Origin: Herbaspirillum sp. ST 5-3
Lineage (GTDB): Bacteria; Pseudomonadota; Gammaproteobacteria; Burkholderiales; Burkholderiaceae_D
DNA: 64,000 bases
Direction: 5' to 3'
Assembly (NCBI RefSeq): GCF_004804275.1
Contig: NZ_STGI01000003.1
Location: forward strand, 434,001-498,000
Shown: positions 18,741 to 25,269 of the stretch, one piece after another
How the letters are laid out: each line of letters opens with the position of its first letter
Numbering within the stretch: position 1 is the first letter of the stretch
The notes under the pieces: model-generated
Database searches by the model: none
Told to the model about the DNA's origin: nothing
Seen by the model: the letters and a program-made list of their open reading frames with translations, nothing else
Program-made: the position numbers and the translations under genes

Positions 18741-19511
18741 TCAGAGCGCCGGATTGAGAACGGTCTTTTCGGTGCTGTACAAGTCTTCGGCGCGCACGAC
18801 GACCACGGATACATTGTCGTTGCCGCCGTGGTCGAGCGCGAGTTGCAGCAGCGTCTCCGCTGCCTGCCGACAATTTCGGGTCACCAGCGCGCTGCGCATG
18901 TCCTGTTCGCTGACCTCATTGCTCAAGCCGTCGCTGCACAGCAGGAACATGTCGCCGTCCATGACTTCCAGCATTTCTTCATCGAGGTCGAGCGTATCGG
19001 CTGCGCCGATGGCGCGCGTGATCAGGTTGCGTGCGGGATGATGCAGCGCCTCTTCGGCGCTCAGCGTGCCGCTCAGCTTCAGCTCTTCCACCTGGCTGTG
19101 GTCGCGCGTGAGCGGCTGCAGGCGGCCGGCGCGGCAGAGATAAATCCGGCTGTCGCCGGCCCACAGGCAGGCGCATTCACGCCCGCAGGCGAGGAGTACC
19201 ACAACCGTGCTGCCGATGATTTGCACGTCGCGCATGGCCGCCTCCGCGCGCAGGTTGCGGTTGACCGATTGCAGGCGTTCGCGCGCGCGGGCGACGAAGT
19301 CCTCCAGACTGTCGGGCGGCGGGATGGTGACCAGGGATTCGACCACCATGCGGCTGGCGAGATCGCCCAGGGTATGGCCACCCATGCCGTCGGCCACGAC
19401 CCAGAGGCCGCGCGCCGGCTCGTCGAGGCAGGCATCCTCGTTGATCTGACGGACCATGCCCGTATGCGAGCATGAGAATGAGGTCCATCCAAATTCGGCT
19501 TCACAGGACAC
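18741..19511 (-). CDS. PP2C-family Ser/Thr protein phosphatase
   Basis: About 256 aa, a single soluble PP2C domain. Metal-binding and family motifs are all present: FSCSHTGMVRQINEDA, LWVVADGMGGH, GSTVVVLL, LWAGDSRIYL, LTRDHS, LITRAIG, FLLCSDGLS and GGNDNVSVVVV. It should remove phosphate from targets of the two neighbouring kinases, for example the FHA-binding phosphoproteins. The start is uncertain: GTG at 19511 has AGAGG upstream, whereas a TTG at 19541 would overlap the stop of the preceding peptide gene (TTGA). Either way the gene directly follows the GG-leader peptides in what looks like one transcript. Confidence 0.9.
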   Translation of the reverse strand: MSCEAEFGWTSFSCSHTGMVRQINEDACLDEPARGLWVVADGMGGHTLGDLASRMVVESLVTIPPPDSLEDFVARARERLQSVNRNLRAEAAMRDVQIIGSTVVVLLACGRECACLWAGDSRIYLCRAGRLQPLTRDHSQVEELKLSGTLSAEEALHHPARNLITRAIGAADTLDLDEEMLEVMDGDMFLLCSDGLSNEVSEQDMRSALVTRNCRQAAETLLQLALDHGGNDNVSVVVVRAEDLYSTEKTVLNPAL

Positions 19512-19537
19512 AAAAAACCTCTGCGGTTCAATGCTGG

Positions 19538-19816
19538 TCAAGATTTGTTGTTGGTGCTCTTCTCGTCCAGGCCGATGTTGATATTCGAGTTGGGCGCGGA
19601 ATTGTTGACATCGACGACCTGGATCTGGTTGATCATCTGATCCGCGAAGTTGTTGATCTGGTAGAAGTTGATCACCGGGCCGAAACTGGGCGTGGCGTTG
19701 ACATAGGGCCGGATCCAGCCATAGACCCACGATGCGCCGCCGCCGCGGATGAATGACATCGCTCCACGATCCAGCGTCCGGTCGGTGCGGAGGTCCTTGA
19801 TGGTGATTGCAGCCAT
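19538..19816 (-). CDS. GG-leader peptide A (92 aa)
   Basis: The start is ATG at 19814-19816 behind GGAGACAGGAC. The leader has the motif ITIKDLRTDRTLDRGAMSFI followed by Arg and three glycines, like the other five peptides in this block. The remaining region is aromatic at first (WVYGWIRPYV), then rich in Asn, Ile and Val (INFYQINNFADQMINQI), with a polar tail. It contains no cysteine, so lanthionine or disulfide types are excluded. It is the last peptide before the phosphatase gene and its stop codon is within 30 bp of that start. I read it as a precursor cut after the glycines and exported; nothing in the sequence proves this. Confidence 0.75.
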   Translation of the reverse strand: MAAITIKDLRTDRTLDRGAMSFIRGGGASWVYGWIRPYVNATPSFGPVINFYQINNFADQMINQIQVVDVNNSAPNSNINIGLDEKSTNNKS

Positions 19817-19919
19817 GTCCTGTCTCCAAAATGTTTCGTCGAGTTGGTTCGACCCTGTCGTTTTCAAAACGCTGCAAGGCAAATGCAGCGGCGATCCTTG
19901 AACCGTCGCTGCTGACTGC

Positions 19920-20183
19920 TTACAACATTGCCTGAGCGCTTGCGAATTGCGTCGGGCTGACATCGAGCTTGAGCGGTCCGAAGCCGGCGCCGATCACACC
20001 CACATTGTTCAGTGCATTGACGTTGATGTTCTGCAGCTGCGCGATGTTCTGGTTGACGTCGACATTCACATTGGCGACAGGCCCCAGCCCTTTCATCCAG
20101 GAATTTCCGCCGCGGATGCCCGACAGCGCCTTGCCGTCGAGTTCCCGGCTTCCAGCCAGGTCATGTATCACGATATTGGACAT
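19920..20183 (-). CDS. GG-leader peptide B (87 aa)
   Basis: Preceded by a strong site, AAGGAGAACTCGC. The leader is IVIHDLAGSRELDGKALSGI followed by R-G-G. The mature part begins NSWMKGLGPVANVNVDVNQN, then alternates Asn with hydrophobic residues (LQNINVNALNNVGV) before GAGFGPLKLD. This alternation is what a beta-sheet or self-assembling peptide could look like, but no curlin repeat is recognisable. There is no cysteine. It is a near-copy of peptide E: the mature parts differ at only two of 61 positions, the leaders at six of 26. Confidence 0.8.
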   Translation of the reverse strand: MSNIVIHDLAGSRELDGKALSGIRGGNSWMKGLGPVANVNVDVNQNIAQLQNINVNALNNVGVIGAGFGPLKLDVSPTQFASAQAML

Positions 20184-20253
20184 GCGAGTTCTCCTTAAAT
20201 TCTCTGAAATCGGGTGGAGGCATCAGATTTGCAGTGCCCCCACCGCGCATCGA

Positions 20254-20535
20254 TTAGCCGAAGTTGATCTTGTTGGTACCGGTTTGCGTCGGGTTGACGT
20301 TGGCCGTGATGTTGTCGGCGAAGGCGACGTTGTTGCCGTTGTTGACGACGGTGTTCTGGCTCTGCGACAGCAACTGGCTGGCGTCGAAGGAGAAATCGTT
20401 CTTGTCGACGCTGTAGGAGGGGCCGCCCCAGTAGGAGGGATAGGAGCCCTTGCCGGTGCCGCCGTGCACGCTTGCCATGGCGTCGCGGTCGAGTTCTTCG
20501 GTGCGGGACAGGTCTTTGATGGTCAGGGTTTTCAT
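20254..20535 (-). CDS. GG-leader peptide C (93 aa)
   Basis: The leader reads LTIKDLSRTEELDRDAMASV followed by H-G-G. The mature part is Gly/Tyr/Ser-rich (TGKGSYPSYWGGPSY), then Asn/Ser/Thr-rich (LLSQSQNTVVNNGNNVAFA and ITANVNPTQTGTNKINFG). There is no cysteine. The ribosome site AAAGGA precedes the ATG. It is the first gene of the run C-B-A-PP2C and has a sigma54-like promoter element about 80 bp upstream. Peptide F is its duplicate, with four substitutions, all in the mature part. Confidence 0.8.
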   Translation of the reverse strand: MKTLTIKDLSRTEELDRDAMASVHGGTGKGSYPSYWGGPSYSVDKNDFSFDASQLLSQSQNTVVNNGNNVAFADNITANVNPTQTGTNKINFG

Positions 20536-20610
20536 GGTGATGTTCCTTTAAAAAAGTGATTCGGGTTCGGATTGGTTGGTGAGCGTTTTGTTGCACTCGA
20601 CAGGGATATC

Positions 20611-20625
20611 GCAGGGACTGTGCCA
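20611..20625 (-). promoter_or_regulatory. Sigma54-like promoter element upstream of peptide C
   Basis: On the minus strand the sequence is TGGCAC-AGTCC-CTGC, against the -24/-12 consensus TGGCAC-N5-TTGC: one mismatch. It is conserved in the duplicated copy at 22797. The sequence between here and the start codon is nearly identical in both copies. Confidence 0.45.
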
Positions 20626-20972
20626 GGTCCGTTCAAGATGCGAGGGATGACTCGCAAGTCATTGAAAGCAATAGAGAAAATTGAAGATCGCCACGTGTTT
20701 TGCGATGAATGTTGAAGACCGTTCATGCATCAGGTGACTGTGCATTTCCAACAGTACGAAACGGAACTGTTTGTTCTGGCGCGACACTCATTTCCCGGCG
20801 TGAGAGTCTTGCCGGGTGTAAGCACGGCCTTGCGCTGAGCTTCATCAAACAGACAAGGAACGTCGCTGCTAAAGTCGTCCGCTAACACGCCTACATGTCC
20901 GCACCGGGACGCGCCATCTGTACGTGACGGACTGAATCCACAATGGTTTGAATAAACAAGAAAGGAAAGATC

Positions 20973-21515
20973 ATGCAAGCGCGATGGAAGATGTTGACGG
21001 GAGCGGCCATGCTCCTGCTGGGCAGCCTGGCGCACGCCGAAGGTGCGGCGCCAACCGAGCTGGTTGTGCAAATGAATATCGTCGACGAGAAAGGCATCGG
21101 CGCATCTGCCGGGCAAGTCACGGTTACCCAGACCCAGTACGGCGTGGTCTTTACGCCCGCGCTTAGCGGGCTTCCCTCCGGCCTGCATGGCTTCCATGTT
21201 CATGAGAACCCGAGTTGCGAGCCCAAGGAGCAGGACGGGAAGATGGTGACGGCATTGGCAGCGGGAGGGCACTACGACCCGGCGTCCACCAAGCGTCACG
21301 GCCTGCCCTGGGGCGACGGCCATCTTGGCGATCTGCCCGCGCTATACGTCGATGCTGCGGGCAACGCGAACAACCCGGAACTCGCGCCGAGATTGAAGCT
21401 TGCCGATCTGAAAGGGCGATCGCTGATGATTCATTCAGGCGGGGACAATCACGCGGACCAGCCGGCTCCTCTCGGTGGTGGCGGACCGCGCATTGTATGC
21501 GGTGTGATTCAATGA
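20973..21515 (+). CDS. sodC: Periplasmic Cu/Zn superoxide dismutase
   Basis: 180 aa with a signal peptide (cleavage likely after LAHA, residue 22). Copper and zinc ligands are present in [23 protein letters not shown] and SGGDNHAD; the two cysteines that form the structural disulfide (PSC and VCGVIQ) are also there. It converts superoxide to peroxide and oxygen in the periplasm. The gene is on the opposite strand to the peptides, inserted between two copies of the peptide block. A good AAGAAAGGAAAG site precedes the ATG. It may be a bystander or may protect exported proteins. Confidence 0.95.
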   Translation: MQARWKMLTGAAMLLLGSLAHAEGAAPTELVVQMNIVDEKGIGASAGQVTVTQTQYGVVFTPALSGLPSGLHGFHVHENPSCEPKEQDGKMVTALAAGGHYDPASTKRHGLPWGDGHLGDLPALYVDAAGNANNPELAPRLKLADLKGRSLMIHSGGDNHADQPAPLGGGGPRIVCGVIQ

Positions 21516-21521
21516 TGCGGC

Positions 21522-21547
21522 GGCATGGATGCGATGTCATCCATGCC
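21522..21547. terminator. Stem-loop between sodC and peptide D
   Basis: GGCATGGATG and CATCCATGCC form a perfect 10-bp stem around a 6-nt loop directly after the sodC stop, followed by a weak T-rich stretch. It sits between convergent genes and may act in both directions. Confidence 0.5.
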
Positions 21548-21555
21548 TGCATTTC

Positions 21556-21756
21556 TTATTTGGCGGACGAATTCTTTTGCGTCAGCGCGCCTTGCGCGAA
21601 CCCGGTCGGGAAGTTGACGATGCGTGTCGTGCGGAATATCGTCCGGCCAAGCGATTGCTGACGGCCGCGCGTGCGCGCGCCGCCGACGATCGCAACCATT
21701 GCCTTGCGATCGAGTTCCATGCTGTCCGGCAGGTCTTTGATAACGATGTGGGCCAT
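21556..21756 (-). CDS. GG-leader peptide D (66 aa, basic)
   Basis: The ATG at 21754-21756 follows TTGAGGAAAAAATC. The leader IVIKDLPDSMELDRKAMVAI then V-G-G matches the family. The mature part of about 40 aa differs from the rest: it is strongly basic (ARTRGRQQSLGRTIFRTTRI) with a short hydrophobic end, and would resemble a cationic antimicrobial or membrane-active peptide. No cysteine. It has its own upstream region and no clear duplicate in the window. Function is unknown. Confidence 0.7.
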   Translation of the reverse strand: MAHIVIKDLPDSMELDRKAMVAIVGGARTRGRQQSLGRTIFRTTRIVNFPTGFAQGALTQKNSSAK

Positions 21757-21882
21757 GATTTTTTCCTCAAGGTGAAAACGGACGAAAGGTATCCAACCTA
21801 AGACAAGCGCAGGGCTGCCTTGTTCAGTTCGCACACTTGAGCTACGACAGCGGAGATCGCAATGTCTCCGCCTCGCAGGCTG

Positions 21883-22046
21883 CTAAGAACCTGCTCATAA
21901 AAAACTGTGATTGCCTATGGCCCAGGTCGGCGCGCTACTGCGTTGCCCGCCCCTGGCAGTGCTCGCACTGCGTCGGGTCAGGCGCCTTGCATCGCATCCG
22001 ACATGGACCACATCCATCTCACAGTTTTTTATGAGCAGGTACTTAG
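21883..22046. repeat. 164-bp element with 28-bp terminal inverted repeats
   Basis: The ends 21883-21910 and 22019-22046 are inverted copies with one mismatch; the inner 22 bp (ACCTGCTCATAAAAAACTGT then GA) are perfect. The 108-bp interior has no coding frame of note. This is the architecture of a miniature inverted-repeat transposable element. No target duplication was identified. Confidence 0.7.
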
Positions 22047-22107
22047 AGCCTATCCCTGTGCCCCAATGGGTCTCGGCACGGGGTTGTTTCCTGCCGGGAT
22101 AGGCTCT
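22045..22107. repeat. Palindromic repeat, second copy of the 12-bp arms at 2501
   Basis: AGAGCCTATCCC (22045-22056) and GGGATAGGCTCT (22096-22107) are the same arms as at 2501-2528, here with a 39-nt spacer. The element abuts the MITE-like repeat and ends 3 bp before the stop codon of peptide E, exactly where the duplicated block begins. Confidence 0.7.
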
Positions 22108-22110
22108 TGC

Positions 22111-22374
22111 CTACAGGATTGCCTGAGCGCTTGCGAGTTGTGTCGGGCTGACATCGAGCTTGAGCGGCCCGAAGCCGGCGCCGATCACACCCACATTGTT
22201 CAATGCATTGACGTTGATGTTCTGCAGCTGCGCGATGTTCTGGTTGACGTCGACATTCACATTGGCGACAGGTCCCAGCCCTTTCATCCAGGAATTTCCG
22301 CCGCGAATGGCCGATAGCGCCTTGCGGTCGAGCTCCTGGCTGGCGGCCAGGTCGTGAATCAGGATCGTGGACAT
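22111..22374 (-). CDS. GG-leader peptide E (87 aa, duplicate of B)
   Basis: Preceded by AAGGAGAACTCGC as in peptide B. The leader is ILIHDLAASQELDRKALSAI followed by R-G-G. The mature part differs from peptide B by only two conservative changes near the C-terminus (F/L and M/I), while the leader has six changes in 26 residues. Such conservation of the mature part argues that its sequence is under selection. It ends in a TAG next to a palindromic repeat, and no phosphatase gene follows in this copy, so the duplicate operon is F-E only. Confidence 0.8.
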   Translation of the reverse strand: MSTILIHDLAASQELDRKALSAIRGGNSWMKGLGPVANVNVDVNQNIAQLQNINVNALNNVGVIGAGFGPLKLDVSPTQLASAQAIL

Positions 22375-22439
22375 GCGAGTTCTCCTTGCTTTCTCTGGAA
22401 CAGTGGGAGGTGCGCGATGCGCCCCCCACCGCGCATCGA

Positions 22440-22721
22440 TTAACCGAAGTTGATCTTGTTGGTGCCGGTTTGCGTCGGGTTGACGTTGGCCGTGATGTTG
22501 TCGGCGAAGGCGACGTTGTTGCCGTTGTTGACGACGGTGTCCTGGCTTTGCGACAGCAACTGGCTGGCGTCGAAGGAGAAATCGTTCTTGGTCAGGTTGT
22601 ACGAAGGGCCGCCCCAATAGGAAGGATAGGAGCCTTTGCCGGTGCCACCGTGCACGCTTGCCATGGCGTCGCGGTCGAGTTCTTCGGTGCGGGACAGGTC
22701 TTTGATGGTCAGGGTTTTCAT
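22440..22721 (-). CDS. GG-leader peptide F (93 aa, duplicate of C)
   Basis: The leader is identical to that of peptide C (LTIKDLSRTEELDRDAMASV, then H-G-G). The mature part differs at four positions, three of them clustered at PSYNLTKND versus PSYSVDKND. It is Gly/Tyr-rich at first and Asn-rich later, with no cysteine. It heads the second peptide transcript under a conserved sigma54-like element. The strong likeness to peptide C points to a recent duplication or to gene conversion. Confidence 0.8.
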   Translation of the reverse strand: MKTLTIKDLSRTEELDRDAMASVHGGTGKGSYPSYWGGPSYNLTKNDFSFDASQLLSQSQDTVVNNGNNVAFADNITANVNPTQTGTNKINFG

Positions 22722-22796
22722 GGGGATGTTCCTTTAAAAAAGTGATTCGGATTCGGATTGGTTGGTGAGCGTTTTGTTGCACTCGACAGGGATATC

Positions 22797-22811
22797 GCAG
22801 GGACTGTGCCA
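22797..22811 (-). promoter_or_regulatory. Sigma54-like promoter element upstream of peptide F
   Basis: On the minus strand this is again TGGCAC-AGTCC-CTGC, one mismatch from the -24/-12 consensus. Homology between the two duplicated blocks stops just upstream of it. Confidence 0.45.
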
Positions 22812-23140
22812 GCAGCGTTCAGTACCAGTGCACGAATTTTCAAGCCATTGAAAACAAAGGATAAATACGCTTTTCATGGCGATTTTTCCATCCGGCTCGT
22901 CCCATTTTCACGCGCAAAGAGACGGGCCGTGGCCGACACTTTTCAGCGCACCTGTTCGACCGGACGCGACACCTTCGTCGACACGAATCAAGCCGACATT
23001 TTGAATTTACGGAGGTCGTTCGTGTCTGAATCCAAGTGTTCCGGCAAGCTGTGCTGGAGCCGGCGGATGGCCGACGCAGAATGCGCAAAATCATCCGTGG
23101 TGTGCGGATAACAAGAACAAGACGACAAGTCGGGATCTCA

Positions 23141-25237
23141 ATGTTTAAACCTATGGCTAGCCTCGGACACGCGATTCATTCCTTCCAAAACGGCGGCCTG
23201 TCGCACAAGGAATTCTTTGCGCAGGTAGATCGCGCTTTGGCATCGGAAGACACCAATACCGCACACCTGCTTGAGATCCTCGGCGACGAACACACGCGCG
23301 TGCAGCTTCCGCCCGACGTTTATGCGGAACTGGCGCGGCGTGTCGAGCGGCGGCTGGACGCGAAGCAGAAATCGGGTGCGACGGAAACCCGCATGCAGAC
23401 GCGTTTCGATGAGCGTCTCACGTCCCCCTCCACGCGCGGGGAGGAGGGCGAATTCATGAGCGAGCCGGAGCGGATGAAGGGCGTCGGCGATACGCTCAAC
23501 GGCCGCTTCGTGCTGGAGGAATGCATCGGTTTCGGCGGCATGGGCACGGTGTACAAGGCGCTGGACCTGCGCAAGCTCGAGGCATCCGACCGCAAGCCCT
23601 ATGTCGCGATCAAGGTGCTGAATGTGCAGTTTCGCGGGCATCCGAAATCGCTGATCGCCCTGCAGCGCGAAGCCAAGAAGGCGCAAACGCTGGCCCACCC
23701 GAATATTGTCGCCGTGTACGATTTCGATCGCGACGGATCGACGGTCTTCCTGACGATGGAGTATCTGTCCGGCAAACCGCTGAGTCGCGTGCTGCGCATG
23801 CCCGGTTTTACCGGCATGCCGTTGCGCGATGCGATGCGCATCGTCACCGGCATGGGCAAGGCGCTGGCCTACGCACATGAACGCGGCTTCGTCCATTGCG
23901 ACTTCAAGCCCGCCAACGTCATCCTGACCGATTCGGGCGAAGTGAAGGTGATCGACTTCGGCATCGCCCGCGTGTTCCAGAAGCCGGAAGAAGAGGCCGA
24001 GGCCACCGTGTTCGATGCCGGCAGCCTGGGGGCGCTGACGCCTGCGTATGCGAGTCCGGAGATGATCGAACATCGCGTGCCGGATCCGCGCGACGATGTG
24101 TACGCGCTGGCATGCATCACCTACGAATTGCTTGCCGGGCACCATCCTTTCGACCGGTTGTCAGCCACGCAGGCGCGCAATTCAGGCATGCGTGCGCAGC
24201 GGCCGAAGAACCTGGGCCACCGGCAATGGCGGGCGCTGAAAGCCGCCTTGGCCTTTGAACGCGAAGCAAGAACGCCGACGGTCGCACGCTTCCTGCAAGG
24301 CATGAGCGGTGAGCTGCATATTGCGAAATACGCCACGATGGCAGGAACGACGCTCGCCGCCGCTGTCGTGCTTGCGCTGGCGATCAATTATTACTGGCGG
24401 CCGGCGGCAAGCTTTACCGCAGAGCAGGCAAGCTCGGGCTCGTCGGGAACCACGGGCGACCAGCAGAGCGGGCAGGGTCCGCCACCATCCGCACCATCCG
24501 CACCATCCGTCACACCCGCGCCGCCGCTACAGTCGGCACCGCCTCCCGTGGCGGAGCCTGCGCTGACGCTCTCCGCCGTGACCCCAGTGCTCGCCAGCGT
24601 GCCGTGTGCCGCCCTGGCGCCCGCGGTGCGCGACCACACGCTGCAGGTGCAGGGTTATTTTCCGAAGAGCATGGGCAGCGCACGCCTGAAGGAGATGCTC
24701 AACGCCATCCCCGGCGTCAAGACGCTGAATCTCGACGCGAAGCAGGTGAGCGATGCCGAGTGCGGCGTGATCAATGCGCTGGCGCCTTACTGGACGAAGA
24801 ACTGGCAAGCCGGCCGTGCTGCCGAGATCCAGACACGCGCACCCAATGCGGAACTGCGCGAAGGCGAGCCGCTGATCCTCGATATCACGACACCGGCGTA
24901 TGACTCCTACGTCTATGTCGATTACTACGTGCTGGACGGCAGTGTCGCGCATTTGCTGCCCAACCCGAAATCGCGCGACAACCAGGCGCCGGCCAATTAC
25001 AAGGCGGCTATCGGCAGCCTCGGAAACTGGGTGATTTCAAAGCCCTTCGGCAATGAACTGATCGTGCTGCTGGTGACGCCCGCACCCTTGTTCGAGGGCG
25101 TTCGCCCGATCAGCGAAGGTCGAACCGACTATCTGCGGCTGATCGAAAAGCAACTAGGACAGATGGCCGGCAAATATGGGCGCGACAAGATCGCGGTGGA
25201 TTTCGTGCAGATCACCACCAGGGGGCGCACGCCCTGA
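23141..25237 (+). CDS. Membrane Ser/Thr protein kinase with periplasmic C-terminal domain
   Basis: About 698 aa. A helical N-terminal segment (1-115) comes first. The kinase domain (about 120-390) has GFGGMG at about residue 130, AIKVLN, the catalytic loop HCDFKPAN (about 252, with Asp and Lys both present) and DFGIAR. One transmembrane helix follows (TLAAAVVLALAINYYW, about 410-430), then a Pro/Ser-rich linker and a C-terminal domain with LREGEPLILDITTPAYDS and VAHLLPNPKS that resembles DUF4384-type domains. Unlike the MORN kinase, its catalytic loop is canonical apart from the Cys. The ATG at 23141 is chosen; an upstream in-frame TTG-type extension lacks family likeness. It points toward the convergent caspase-like gene. 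Confidence 0.88.
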   Translation: MFKPMASLGHAIHSFQNGGLSHKEFFAQVDRALASEDTNTAHLLEILGDEHTRVQLPPDVYAELARRVERRLDAKQKSGATETRMQTRFDERLTSPSTRGEEGEFMSEPERMKGVGDTLNGRFVLEECIGFGGMGTVYKALDLRKLEASDRKPYVAIKVLNVQFRGHPKSLIALQREAKKAQTLAHPNIVAVYDFDRDGSTVFLTMEYLSGKPLSRVLRMPGFTGMPLRDAMRIVTGMGKALAYAHERGFVHCDFKPANVILTDSGEVKVIDFGIARVFQKPEEEAEATVFDAGSLGALTPAYASPEMIEHRVPDPRDDVYALACITYELLAGHHPFDRLSATQARNSGMRAQRPKNLGHRQWRALKAALAFEREARTPTVARFLQGMSGELHIAKYATMAGTTLAAAVVLALAINYYWRPAASFTAEQASSGSSGTTGDQQSGQGPPPSAPSAPSVTPAPPLQSAPPPVAEPALTLSAVTPVLASVPCAALAPAVRDHTLQVQGYFPKSMGSARLKEMLNAIPGVKTLNLDAKQVSDAECGVINALAPYWTKNWQAGRAAEIQTRAPNAELREGEPLILDITTPAYDSYVYVDYYVLDGSVAHLLPNPKSRDNQAPANYKAAIGSLGNWVISKPFGNELIVLLVTPAPLFEGVRPISEGRTDYLRLIEKQLGQMAGKYGRDKIAVDFVQITTRGRTP

Positions 25238-25269
25238 AGCATTTGCGACGGCCTTTCAGTCGCACGCAC

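Larger units (their letters stand above)
19920..20636 (-). repeat. Duplicated 0.7-kb block, copy 1 (peptides B and C with promoter)
   Basis: This block and 22111-22820 share nearly the same sequence from the stop codon of peptide B/E to just beyond the promoter element of peptide C/F. The spacer between the two genes is the least conserved part. The copies lie in the same orientation about 2.2 kb apart, separated by sodC, peptide D and two small inverted-repeat elements. Confidence 0.85.
22111..22820 (-). repeat. Duplicated 0.7-kb block, copy 2 (peptides E and F with promoter)
   Basis: This is the partner of 19920-20636. The lower border is at the stop codon of peptide E, three bases from the palindrome at 22045-22107. 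The upper border is just past the promoter-like element. Confidence 0.85.

Noticed and set aside
19538-22721. GG-leader peptides as lanthipeptides, sactipeptides or disulfide bacteriocins
   Set aside because: None of the mature parts contains cysteine and no LanM, LanB/C or radical SAM gene is in the window.
19538-22721. Asn-rich peptides as curli (CsgA-type) subunits
   Set aside because: The curlin repeat is not recognisable, and no csgG, csgE or csgF gene is near. Self-assembly remains open but the curli label is not supported.
25238-25269. Stem TGCGAC/GTCGCA between the convergent kinase and caspase-like genes as a terminator
   Set aside because: Only 6 bp with a 9-nt loop and no T-tract; too weak to list.
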